From assembly GCA_011799875.1 (NCBI GenBank), contig CM022302.1, forward strand, positions 183,884,942 to 183,948,941: 64,000 bases of DNA, in the 5' to 3' direction. How positions within the stretch are numbered: position 1 is the first letter of the stretch; each line of letters opens with the position of its first letter. Below are positions 10,626 through 22,023 of the stretch, one piece after another. The position numbers and the translations under genes were made by a program. The notes under the pieces are model-generated. The model searched no databases, was not told where the DNA came from, and worked only from the letters and a program-made list of their open reading frames with translations. The stretch is from Thinopyrum elongatum (Eukaryota > Streptophyta > Magnoliopsida > Poales > Poaceae).

Positions 10626-11855
10626 AGACTTCTTTTCTTTTTGAAATAGTAGGATTCTTGCATTTATTAAGAAGAAAAGAGTTGCCCAATTAATTAGGTA
10701 AAACCGAGCAAAAATCAGGTTGCCGAGTTAATTCTGGACAACCGGGCAAAAACCGTCACAACCACTGAGCGGCACACACAACATACCCCACGCACACCAC
10801 TCTAAAGAGTGTCTCAGCAAGACAGCACGCGGGCATCGTCGTCGTCACTCCTCCCCTAGAGGCATCATCGCCATCCCTAAACTCTGAGCAAACGACTCCA
10901 ACTTCACCGTAGGCAATCGTCGACCTAACACATACCGAAGAGGCCATGTGGAGATGCATGAAGATCCACGTCAGAATTCAGCCACCTGCGACCAGACAGG
11001 GCAGCTCCGACTCTGATGGAGAACTAAGAAGAAAAACTAGGCATGATCAGACATCGTAGAAGATTATCGAACGAACCACCTACTACCCATCATCGTATAC
11101 CATCAGGACCCCGCGACCGCAGCTTCAACTTCATAGCAACAAACCAGCCGAGGCAATCTCGCAGACATGCCGGAGAAGAGCCGACTACCACAACCATAGC
11201 CACGTCATCGACCTCGATCCCCCATCATCGTTGCCACAGAAGCCTCAACGCCAACACCGCCATCTTCCACTGGTCCCGCTCACCGGTGACAAGCTCCAAA
11301 GACGAAGCCCCTAGAGGGGAATACAACACCAAGGCGCCGCCATCATCCGATCACACTAGATCAAGGGTTTCCCCAGTCACTGCAGTGATCTGCACGAGAG
11401 GGGCATGACAGAAATGCTGCGATGCCTCTAGGAAGGTTAGCGACGGCCACAGCCGCCACCATCGTTAGTCATGGCCACAACCAAGACAGGGTCTTCACCC
11501 AAGCTCCTGACACCACCTAAGTCGCACATCAACTCACACCCGTGACGACAAGCCCACCAACCACCACCACCATGAACTAGCCCGACGACGAAGGAGCACA
11601 GAGCAACTGCCACAACCAACCACACCTCATGGAGGCCACCGGCTGCCACTCAGTAGCTCCAACCGCCGGATCCAGGAACAACTGACCAGAATGAGGGCTA
11701 CCAGACGTAGTACGAGCCGCCGAACCCTGCCAGGCACCATGCCGGCAAGGGCAGAGGAGTGTCGCCCGAGGCCGAGAACCACGACGGTTAATGGCCGTAG
11801 CCCTGCAACAAAGGCACCACGCGCCTACAGGAAGCCACCAGATCCATCGGGGGCC
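10626..11855 (-). repeat. Unassigned old repeat, segment 1 (3'-end like, minus strand)
   Basis: On the minus strand this is GT-rich, GGTGGCGG-style sequence ending in AATAAA (10668-10663), then an A-rich stretch at 10625-10640, so it looks like the 3' end of a transcript-derived element. Style and sense continue at 19972-20603 and 52685-53184, which would be further upstream parts separated by elements B and A. No conserved protein domain was recognised. A LINE 3' untranslated region or a retrogene-like repeat are both possible. Confidence 0.4.
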
Positions 11856-13475
11856 TGATACGTCTCCAATGTATCTATAATTTATGAAGTATTCATGCTG
11901 TTATATTATCATTCTTGGATGTTTTACAATCATTTTATAGCAACTTGATATCATTTTTGGGACTAACCTATTGACATAGTGCCCAGTGCCAGTTGCTATT
12001 TTTTGCTTGTTTTTTACTTTGCAGGAAATCAATATCAAACGGAGTCCAAACGCAGCGAAAATTTTTGGAGAATTTTTTTGGACCAGAAGACCCAGGATGC
12101 GCTAAAAAGTACCAGAGGGGAGGCCCGAGGTGGGCACAACCCACCTGGGCGCACCCAGGGGGGTTGTGCCCCCCTCGGTGACCTCCCGCACCGCCTCTTT
12201 GCCCTATAAATTGCCAAATATTCCAAAAACCCTGGGGGTAACCCTAGATCAGAAATTCCGCCGCCGCAGGCCTCTGTAGCCACGAAAAACCAATCTAGAC
12301 CCCGTTCCGGCACCCTGCCGGAGGAGGAGATCATCACCGGAGGCCATCTTCATCATCCCTATGCCCAGGATGATGAGGAGGGAGTAGTCCACCCTCGGGG
12401 CTGAGGGTTTGTACCAGTAGCTATGTGTTTAATCTCTCGCTCTCGTGTTCTTGATTTGGCACGATCTTGATGTATCACGGGCTTTGTTAATATAGTTGGA
12501 TCATATGGTGTTTCTCCCTCTCTATCTTGTTGTGATGAATTGAGTTTTCCCTTTGAGATTTCACTTTTATCGGATTGAATACTTTTATGGATTTGAGAGC
12601 ACTTGATTTATGTCTTGGCACTCAATTCGCAGATTCCTGAGGTGACATTGGGGTAATCTATGCATAGAGGTTGATGCACGTTTTCGTCCTTGTTTCTCTG
12701 GTAGAAATCTTGGGGCACTCTTTGAGGTTCTTTGTGTTGGATTGAGTATTATGAATCTGAAATTGTTTGATGCGTATTGTATAATTAACTCATGGATACT
12801 TGTGGTGACATTGGAGTATCTAGGTGACATTAGAGTTGGTTGATGTGTATCATATGGTGTTATTTTAGTACGAACTCTTGGGTAGATCGAACGAAAAGAA
12901 TAACTTTGTGTTATTTTAGTACGAACTCTTGAATAGATCGAACGGAAAGAATAACTTTAAGGTGATTTCGTACCCTACAAACAATTTCTTCTTATGTTCT
13001 CCGCTAGATAAGAACTTTGGAGTAATTCTTCATCACACGTTGAGGGATGGTTATATGATCCAATTAGATTAGCATTGTTGAGAGATTGCACTAGCGAAAG
13101 TACGGACCCTAGGCCTTGTTTTCAAGCATTGCAATATCGTTTGTGCTCACTTTTGTTACTTGCTACCTTGCTGTTTTTTATTGTTACTATTACAAAAATC
13201 AATATCTACTATCATTACTACACTTGTATCACCATCTCTTCGTCGAACTAGTGCATCTATACAATTTACCATTGTATTTGGTGTTTTGGGGACACAAGAG
13301 ACTTTTTATTATTTGGTTGCAGGGTTGCTTGAGAGAGGCCATCTTCATCCTACACCTCCCACGGATTGATAAACCTTAGGTCATCCACTTGAGGGAAATT
13401 TGCTACTGTCCTACAAAACTCTGCGCTTGGAGGCCCAACACGAGTCTACAAGAACAAGTTGTGTAGTAGACATCA
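11856..13475 (+). repeat. 5' LTR of element B (1620 bp)
   Basis: It starts TGATACGTCTCCAATG and ends GTAGACATCA. It is nearly colinear with 18302-19971; by eye the first 150 bases differ at about eight places, several of them C/T or G/A changes. Confidence 0.9.
12204..12212 (+). promoter_or_regulatory. TATA box of the element B 5' LTR
   Basis: CTATAAATT lies just after a GC-rich palindromic block (about 12128-12180, GTGGGCACAACCCACC...GGGGTTGTGCCCCCC). The same pair occurs in the 3' LTR (TATA at 18671-18678). Confidence 0.6.
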
Positions 13476-13485
13476 AGCTCTTTTC

Positions 13486-13503
13486 TGGCGCCGTTGCCGG
13501 GGA
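13486..13503 (+). other. Primer binding site of element B (tRNA-Asp)
   Basis: TGGCGCCGTTGCCGGGGA is perfectly complementary to the 3' 18 bases of plant tRNA-Asp and lies ten bases after the LTR. Confidence 0.9.
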
Positions 13504-13601
13504 GGTGAGTGCTTGAAGGTATATCTTTAGATCTTGCAATTGAATCTTTTAGTTTCTTGTTTTATCACTAGTTTGGTTCATAAAAGAAAACTACCAAAAA
13601 A

Positions 13602-14387
13602 ATGGAATTGAGGTGGCCTCATATTATTCGTCTTTATAATGTCTTTCTTGAAAATGACGGAAAGGAAAATTGTGCTCAATTGATAGAAGAAGAATTCAAT
13701 AAAATGTTTGGCATAAATGATGAGCATGATTGCAATGTTGTTAGTATGAATTCTATGAATATCCAAAATACTAATGATGATTGCACTAGTCGTGATAAAA
13801 ATGTTTCTTATAAGCATGTCGATTTTTGTGGAGTGCATAAAGTTTGTGAAGACGTGCCTTATAGGGAAGATATATTTTGTAAGAAGCATAAACATGATAG
13901 AACCAATTTTTTGCTCAAAGTGATAGATGAATTTGCTACAAAATTATGTTCTCTTTGTCCTATTACTTGTGAACTTTGCAATATGGTTGGTCATCTTAAT
14001 TTCCAATGCAAACTTTTTCATGATCGAATCATGGCAAAATTTTGTAATGATTTGATCACCCTTGAACTTTATAATGATTTTTGTCTATTTTTGGGGAGTT
14101 AAGAATTGACACATAAAAATAGTTGGTTTGAAGTATTCATTCTCACGGACGACATTGAAACTAATCTAAAAAATATCTATATGTTTTGCATGGTAAATTG
14201 CAATGAGAATGTTTATATTGCCAACTATAGAAAGATGGGGAAACCAATAGAATATAAAAGGAATACTAATGAAAGGGTAAAGATTTCCACTTTTCCTCCT
14301 ATTGTCTTTCATGATGAAATAGGTGACAAGGAGGAGCTCCCTATTCAATCAATCCCATCAATAAGAAGCTCAAAAAAAATTAATTAA
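13602..14387 (+). pseudogene. Gag-like ORF of element B with CCHC zinc knuckle
   Basis: The ATG at 13602 is 98 bases after the primer site. The frame runs to a single TAA at 14100-14102 and then continues open to 14387. Near residue 127 it has CELCNMVGHLNFQC, an exact CX2CX4HX4C zinc knuckle, the nucleic-acid-binding motif of retroviral-type nucleocapsid proteins. The rest shows no match I can name to the Gag of A or C. An A-run at 14372-14379 marks a probable frameshift into the next frame. It may bind the element's RNA; whether any protein is made is unknown. Confidence 0.6.
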
Positions 14388-14400
14388 ATCCACACATGAT

Positions 14401-15249
14401 GTGGTGAAGAAGAAGAAAAGAAGAAAGAATAGAGGTAAAAAGGTATCTCTCCCAAATAATGTTGCTCCTATTATTGTTGTGCCTCATGAAAATGAATCAA
14501 AAATAATTGTGGAAGATGATGCACTTGATGATGATATTGCTTCTTTGTCTTATGGCACAATGTCTGAGAGCACTATTGATGATGATTTTGTTATGCCTAT
14601 TGCTTGTTGTGATGATTATGATTGGGAAGATAATGATACTTCTTATAATCTTGGAAATCTTTTTGGCACCAACTTGGGAAATTATGATGATAGCAATTGT
14701 TACACCGTTGGTGCTATTCATACTATTAATGATGAGAGTGATTATGCTTATGATATGCCAAGCCACAAGCTTGGGGATGATATGTTTGATGAGAATGACA
14801 TGTTTGAGAATCTATTTGCTGCAATTAATGTTTGTCCCAAGCTTGGGGATGATATGCTCAATGAAGATGATCTTTTTAGCCCCCCTACTTTGAATGATCA
14901 AATTTGCTATGATGATTGCATGCCTCCTATCTATGACGAGAACAAAGTTGCTACTTATGATGATTATTGTGATGATACTTATGTTATAAAAAGTAGTGAT
15001 AATTATTGTCATAATTTTGAATATCCTTTTACTGAACATTACTCTTTTAATGTGGAAGCAATTTTTAGTATTCGAGTTCCATATGATACTCCCACTATTG
15101 TGAATGAGAATAAAATTGCTTATATGGAGAGTAACAAATTTTCTATGCTTTTGGATCATGAAAAGAATGCTTTATGTGATGATTATATTGATGAATCTAT
15201 TCATGATTCTACTGAAAATTATTATGAGAGAGGAACTTATGATTCATGA
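14401..15249 (+). pseudogene. Acidic Asp/Asn/Tyr-rich ORF of element B (no own ATG)
   Basis: A 282-codon open frame begins with Lys/Arg-rich residues (KKKRRKNRGKK) and then becomes strongly acidic, with repeated DDD, CYDD and SYNLG-like stretches. Two short internal repeats read PKLGDDM and HKLGDDM. There is no ATG at its head and it follows an eight-A run, so it is probably the C-terminal part of the polyprotein starting at 13602, shifted by one base. No enzyme motif is visible. Function unknown. Confidence 0.5.
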
Positions 15250-15399
15250 TGCTCTTGTTATGTTTCAATTCTTATCTTTTATGCGAGCATCATTGGAATC
15301 ATCATGCCTAGCTAAAAGGCATTAAAGAAAATCGCTTGTTCGGAGACAACCCAACACTTTTACCTACTGTTTTTGTATTATCACATGATTAGGCTACTG

Positions 15400-16865
15400 T
15401 AGTAATCATGTTTATAGCTTTTGTTTCAATAAAGTGCCAAGTAAAGCCTTTGGGATAGTGTGGATAATAGTTGACTTGATTATGTGCAAAAACAGAAACT
15501 TTTGTGTCCAGTACAGAAAATCCTATATTTTACTGGAAATTGGAAAAAACTGAATATTTTACAGTTGATGGGTATACAAATTTTCTACGTTGTACTAATT
15601 TTTCAGAATTTTTGGAGTTACAGAAGTATGACCTTAATTCAGATCTTTACAGACTGTTCTGTTTTTGACAGATTCTGTTTTCAATGCATAGTCTGCTTGT
15701 TTTCTAGTTTCTATGGCTTATACTGCTCAATATAAATTGTGGAAATGAGAAGGTTCAGTAGGAATTGTGTGATAAAAATTATGAATCTTGTCTTTGACAG
15801 TACCAAAGTGAATGATTTGTCTTTATCATACTAACCTATCTCACGAAGTTCCGTTAAGTTTTGTGTGATTGAAGTTTTCAAGTTTTGGGTGAGATATCGA
15901 TATGAGAAGAATAAGGAGTGAAAAGACCCTAATCTTGGGGATTCCCAATGCATCCCAAGGTTATATTCAAGGAAGATCCAAGCAACTAAGCTTGGGGATG
16001 CCCCGGAAGGCATCCCCTCTTTTGTCTCCAACAATATCGGTAACCTTACTTGAGGCCATATTTTCATTCGTCACATGATATGTGTTTTGCTTGGAGCATC
16101 ATTTTATTTTATTAGTATTTGCTTGCTTTTATTTGGAATAATGTTTTATATCTTTTACTTCAATAAAAATGTCAAGTATAGCCTTTGCCATGCTTATTTT
16201 GCAAGTCTATGTGTTGCTGTTTGAAAACAGAAAGTTGCGCGCTAGTGCGAGAATTCTAGAGAAAAGTGAGAATGTGATAAAATGATGAATTGTTTTTGCA
16301 CAATAAGCTATGATAAATTTTCTACAGTGTGGTAAATTTTCAGAATATTTGGAGTTAGGGAAGTATGAGTACAATTGCACTCTTTATAGACTGTCCTGTT
16401 TAGACAGATTGCTGTTATGTTTGCATATGTTTCTTGTTTAATGATTCTATTTGAGGATAGGAGTATTAAATATGCAGAGGCATTTAGTATGCAATGTTGA
16501 ATAATAACTTTAGTGATTTTCTACAGTAGATAATGGTAAGGTTTTTGCATTGATTTATACTAACTTATCTCACGAGTTCTTGTTGAGTTTTGTGTGGATG
16601 AAGTTTTTAAGATTTAGGGAAACCGTGATATAAAAGGAATTAAGGAGACACAAAAGCTCAAGCTTGGGGATGCCCAAGGCATCCAAAGTTAATAATCCGA
16701 GAAGTCTCAAGCATCTAAGCTTGGGGATGCCCCGGTAGGCATCCCAACTTTCTTCATGAACAACTATCAGTTAGTATCGGTTGAGCCTAAGTTTTTGCTT
16801 CTTCACATGAGTTGTGCTTTTCTTAGAATGTCATTTTATTTTGTTTTGCTTACTGTTTTAATAAA
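15400..16865 (+). repeat. Imperfect 731 bp tandem duplication inside element B
   Basis: Matching landmarks are offset by about 731 bases. AGCTTGGGGATGCCCCGG is at 15988 and 16719. Others are TCAATAAA..TGTCAAGTA/GCCAAGTAAAGCCTTT, ATCTCACGA, and GTCACATGAT/TTCACATGAG. Each copy ends in a polypurine-like CTTGGGGATGCC, like the true polypurine tract before the 3' LTR. No coding potential seen. Confidence 0.65.
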
Positions 16866-16899
16866 ATAATTAGATCTGAAGATTTTAAATAAGAGAGAG

Positions 16900-18290
16900 T
16901 CCTCAAATAGCCACCCATTTACTTAACTACTCGCTTGATCTTCACTTATACTTTTTTGGAGTAGTTTGTCATTTACTCTTGTGCTTCACATATATCCTAT
17001 AAGTAAATTGTTGAATGAATTGAATATCATGAAGTTGAAATTATATGTTCATATAATGCCTAGTGGTAGCTTCACATTGGGTTTAGAAAGTGAAATCTTT
17101 TGAAGCTTGACAATCACAATATTGGTCATACAAGCAATACATGAATGATTAGTATAAGGAAGAGAACTTTCACATACAAATATATTATCCTGGACATCTT
17201 CTATGATTGTGAATACCCATTAATTATTTTTCAAACTTGAGCAAATTAGTTGAAGTTGGACAAGGAAGACAACATAATGAGTTATGGTTATGTATATTTG
17301 CATAGAAGTTATATTGTTATGGATCCTCCAACATGTGGTGTTTGCCTAGGATCTTTTGCTAGCCAAAAATTCGTACTAAGTAGAGATACTACTTGTGCAT
17401 CCAAAAACCCTTAAACCCAGTTTCTGGCCATGAGTGCCCACCATACCTACCTATGGATTGAATAAGATCCATCAAGTAAGTTGTCATCGGCGCATAAAGC
17501 AATAAAAATTGCTCCTAAATATGTTTGATCTTTTATTGTAAGGGAAAATTGAGCGTTGTACGAACTTGTGATGGCAAAGTAATAAAAGCGATGGACTGCA
17601 TAATAAAGGTTGCTATCATAAGGGGCAATATAATGTGACATTCCTTTGCATTAAGAGCTTGGGCATCCAAATAAAAAGCGCATGACAACCTCTGCTCCCC
17701 TCTGCGAAGGGCCTATCTTTTACATTCAGTATTTACTTTTATGCAAAGAGTCAATATTATGAAATCTCATTTCACCTCAACTATTCTCTAGTTGGCAACA
17801 ATCATGTGGTGCGCAAAGATCTAGGCACATATGACCAGTCAAATATATTTGATCATGATTTATTATTGTTGTCAATTATCTCTATGATAAATGAGTTGGG
17901 AGGCAAAATATTAAGCCCCTATATTTCTCTGTGTTCGATGGATGCCATTTGTTCTAAGAATATCCTTTGAGTACTAGCAATCATAGAAGACTATATGATG
18001 ATTGAGTATGTGGAGCTCTTACTTAGAGTCTCTTGAATAAGTTGAATTGCAATTGTTTGGTGACTAAGAATATAGATTGTTGAGTTTCAAGAGAATTCAT
18101 TGTTTGAACCTTAACATGTGAATTGGTTGCTACTTTAACATGAGAAGTTTTATGAGAAAGAATTGTTGTTATGATGCTAGGAAAAGTGATTGAAATTATC
18201 ATTGATCAAACTTATGCACTTCGCTAGCATTCACACTTCATAAATTATTTCTTTTATCATTTACCTACTCGAGGACGAGTAGGAATTAAG
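16900..18290 (+). repeat. Conserved noncoding 3' block of element B (shared with A and C)
   Basis: Sequence such as CTAAGTAGAGATACTACTTG, ACCATACCTACCTATGGATT and GAAGGGCCTATCTTTTA recurs in the same order in element C (about 39640-41010) and, inverted, in element A (about 22440-23640). All three lie between the last ORF and the 3' LTR. Confidence 0.75.
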
Positions 18291-18301
18291 CTTGGGGATG
18301 C

Positions 18302-18895
18302 TGCTACGTCTCCAACGTATCTATAATTTATGAAGTATTCATGCTGTTATATTATCATTCTTGGATGTTTTACAATCATTTTATAGTTACTTTATATCAT
18401 TTTTGGGACTAACATATTGACATAGTGCCCAGTGCAAGTTGCTGTTTTTTGCTTGTTTTTTACTTCGCAGGAAATCAATATCAAACGGAGTCCAAATGCA
18501 GCGAAAATTTTTGGAGAATTTTTTTGGACCAGAAGACCCAGGATGGGCTAAAAAAGTACCAGAGGGGAGGCCCGAGGTGGGCACAACCCACCTGGGCGCG
18601 CCCAGGAGCCCAGACACGCCCAGGGGGGTTGTGCCCCCCCTCAGTGACCTCCCGCACTGCCTCTTCACCCTATAAATTGCCAAATATTCCAAAAACCCTG
18701 GGGGTAACCCTAGATCAGAAGTTCTGCCGCCGCAGGCCTCTGTAGCAACGAAAAACCAATCTAGACCACGTTCCGGCACCCTGCCGCAGGGGGAGATCAT
18801 CACCGGAGGCCATCTTCATCATCCCTATGGCCACCATGATGAGGAGAGAGTAGTCCACCCTCGGGGCTGAGGGTTTGTACCAGTAGCTATGTGTT

Positions 18896-18943
<48 letters not shown>

Positions 18944-19971
18944 TTCTTGATTTGGCACGATCTTGATATATCGCGAGCTTTGTTAATATAGTTGGATCAT
19001 ATGGTGTTTCTCCCTCTCTATCTTGTTGTGATGAATTGAGTTTTCCCTTTGAGATTTCACTTTTATCGGATTGAATACTTTTATGGATTTGAGAGCACTT
19101 GATCTATGTCTTGGCACTCAACTCACGGATTCCCGAGGTGACATTGGGGTAATCTATGCATAGGGGTTGATGCACGTTTTCGTCCTTGTTTCTTTGGTAG
19201 AAATCTTGGGGAACTCTTTGAGGTTCTTTGTGTTGGATTGAGTATTATGAATCTGAAATTGTTTGATGCGTATCGTATAATTAACTCATGGATACTTGTG
19301 GTGACATTGGAGCATCTAGGTGACATTAGAGTTGGTTGATGCGTATCATATGGTGTTATTTTAGTACGAACTCTTGGATAGATCGAACTGAAAGAATAAC
19401 TTTGCGTTATTTTAGTACGGATTCTTGAATAGATCGAACGGAAAGAATAACTTTAAGGTGGTTTCGTACCCTACAAACAATTTCTTCTTATGTTCTCTGC
19501 TAGATAAGAACTGTGGAGTAATTCTTCATCACACGTTGAGGGATGGTTATATGATCCAATTAGATTAGCATTGTTGAGAGATTGCACTAGCGAAAGTACG
19601 GACCCTAGGCCTTGTTTTCAAGCATTGCAATATCATTTGTGCTCACTTTTGTTACTTGCTACCTTGCTGTTTTTTATTGTTACTATTACAAAAATCAATA
19701 TCTACTATCATTACTACACTTGTATCACCATCTCTTCGCCGAACTAGTGCATCTATACAATTTACCATTGTATTTGGTGTTTTGGGGACACAAGAGACTT
19801 TTTATTATTTGGTTGCAGGGTTGCTTGAGAGAGACCATCTTCATCCTACACCTCCCACGGATTGATAAACCTTAGGTCATCCACTTGAGGGAAATTTGCT
19901 ACTGTCCTACAAAACTCTGCGCTTGGAGGCCCAACACGAGTCTACAAGAACAAGTTGTGTAGTAGACATCA
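18302..19971 (+). repeat. 3' LTR of element B (1670 bp)
   Basis: It begins TGCTACGTCTCC (TGATACG in the 5' LTR) and ends GTAGACATCA. It carries an extra CT-dinucleotide run and a 17 base addition near 18606. Confidence 0.9.
18899..18939 (+). repeat. (CT)n microsatellite in the B 3' LTR
   Basis: About twenty TC/CT units are present, compared with CTCTCGCTCTCG in the 5' LTR, so the run expanded after insertion. Confidence 0.9.
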
Positions 19972-20603
19972 TGGCTGAGGGAGCGTGTCCCATGGTAGAT
20001 GCCACCCCATCCGCCCGAGCTTGCACACCCACATGCATCATACGGGCGCACCCAGCAACAGCCAACCACAACAGCTCACGCCGCGACGACCAACAACAGA
20101 CATCTTGCCGGCAAGATCGCCGACCTCAGTTTCGGGGTCGCTGCTCTGGCATCCTCAGCACCCCATTTCTGCCCACCGGTACCACATCAGGGCTCCACCA
20201 GCCAGAGGGAACCGGAGTAACGACAGAAATCAAAGCCGCCCACCCAGATCCAGAGGATCACAGTCATAGGTGACCATCTGAATCAAGCCCGCTCCCCCCG
20301 TAACCAAACTCTGTCAGGCTCCATTTACGTTGCCACCGCCCACAGATAGCCGGCCCCAAACGATGCCACCAGCGTCGGACCCGGCCATCAGTGCACCGGT
20401 CGGCCACTACACAGCCAGGATCGAGCGCACAAGCCATAGAACCGCGCAGGCCTAGATCAGGCCCTCAAGGCAGGGAGCAGCGCCGTCCGATGCAACACTG
20501 CACCACCCCTCCACCGCGAGTCTCCACTGATGCCCAGCATCCGCCCCGAGGACAGCCGGTGGCGGGAGCCTAGTCGCCACCCTACGAGCGCCCAGCTGCA
20601 GCA
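19972..20603 (-). repeat. Unassigned old repeat, segment 2
   Basis: This is a GC-rich piece between elements B and A, similar in style to 10626-11855. No conserved protein was recognised. Its last five bases CAGCA (20599-20603) are the left target-site duplication of element A. Confidence 0.4.
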
Positions 20604-22008
20604 TGATAACCCACAAGTATAGGGGATCGCAACAGTTTTCGAGGGTAGAGTATTCAACCCAAATTTATTGATTCGACACAAGGGGAGCCAAAGAATATTC
20701 GCAAGTATTAGCAGTTGAGTTGTCAATTCAACCACACCTGAAAGAATTAATATCTGCAGCAAAGTATTTAGTAGCAAAGTAATATGATAGTAACGGTAAC
20801 AGTGGCAATAGTAATAGTAGCAGTTTTGTAGTGATTGTAACAGTAGCAGCAACGAAAGTAACTTAGCAAAGATCAATATGTGAAAAGCTCATAGGCATCG
20901 GATCAGCGATGGATAATTGTGTTGGATAATATTCATCATGTAGCAGTTATAACCTAGAGCGACACAAAACTAGCTCCAATTCATCAATGTAATGTAGGCA
21001 TGTATTCCATATATAGTCATACGTGCTTATGGAAAAGAACTTGTATGACATCTTTTGTCCTACCCTCCTGTGGCAGCGGGGTCCATAAGGAAACTAAGGG
21101 ATATTAAGGCCTCCTTTTAATAAAGAACCGGAACAAAGCATTAGCACTTAGTGAATACATGAACTCCTCAAACTATGGTAATCACAGGAAAGAATCCCAA
21201 TTATTGTCACCTTGGGGTATGCGGATCATAACTCGTAATAGGTGTCTACAACTTGCAAGATAGGATCAAGAACACATATATATTCATGAAAACATAATAG
21301 GTTCAGATCTGAAATCATGGCACTCGGGCCCTAGTGACAAGCATTAAGCATAGCAAAGTCATAGCAACATCAATCTCAGAACATAGTGGATACTAGGGAT
21401 CAATCCCTAACAAAACTAACTCAATTACATGATAAATCTCATCCAACCCATCACCGTCCAGCAAGCCTACGATGGAATTACTCACTCCCGGCGGCGAGCA
21501 TCATGGAATTGGTGATGGAGGAAGGTTGATGATGACGAAAGCATCGAATTCCCCTCTCCAGAGCCCCGAACAGACTCCAGATCAGCCCTCCCGATGAAGA
21601 ACAGGAGGCGGCGGCGGCTCCGTATCATAAAATATGATGAATCCTTCTCTCTGATTTTTTTCTCCGCGAATAGGTATATATGTAGTTGGACTTAGGGTTG
21701 CGGGAGCTCCAGGGGACCCACAAGCCTGCAGGGCGCGCCCAGGGGGGAAGGCGCGCCCCCATGGCTTGTGGCTCCTGGGTGGCCCCCCTCTGGTATCTTT
21801 TTCTGCCAGTATTTTTTATATATTCCATAAAAATTATCCGTAAATTTTTAGGTCAATCCGAGAACTTTGATTTCTGCACAAAAACAACACCATGGCAATT
21901 GTGCTGAAAACAATGTCAGTCCGGGTTAGTTCCATTCAAATCATGCAAATTAGAGTCCAAAACAAGGGCAAAAGAGTTTGGAAAAGTAGATACGATGGAG
22001 ACGTATCA
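20604..22008 (-). repeat. 3' LTR of element A (1405 bp)
   Basis: The plus strand begins TGATAACCCACAAG and ends GATGGAGACGTATCA. On the minus strand the LTR starts TGATACGTCTCC. Confidence 0.92.
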
Positions 22009-22023
22009 ACTCCCCCAAGCTTA
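22009..22023 (-). other. Polypurine tract of element A
   Basis: The minus strand reads GCTTGGGGGAGT immediately before the 3' LTR. Confidence 0.75.

Larger units (their letters stand above)
11856..19971 (+). mobile_element. Element B: non-autonomous Ty3/gypsy-type LTR element with CCHC zinc knuckle and acidic ORF, no pol
   Basis: Two LTRs (11856-13475 and 18302-19971) flank 4.8 kb. A perfect tRNA-Asp primer site follows the 5' LTR. A polypurine AAGCTTGGGGATG precedes the 3' LTR. Coding sequence covers only 13602-15249; the rest is noncoding and includes an imperfect 731 bp tandem duplication and a block shared with elements A and C. No protease, RT or integrase motif was found. The flanks (GGGCC left, TGGCT right) do not form a clear target-site duplication, so one end may be mutated or rearranged. 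Confidence 0.85.

Noticed and set aside
11851..19976. Target-site duplication of element B
   Set aside because: GGGCC and TGGCT share only the middle GGC. I do not claim a duplication.
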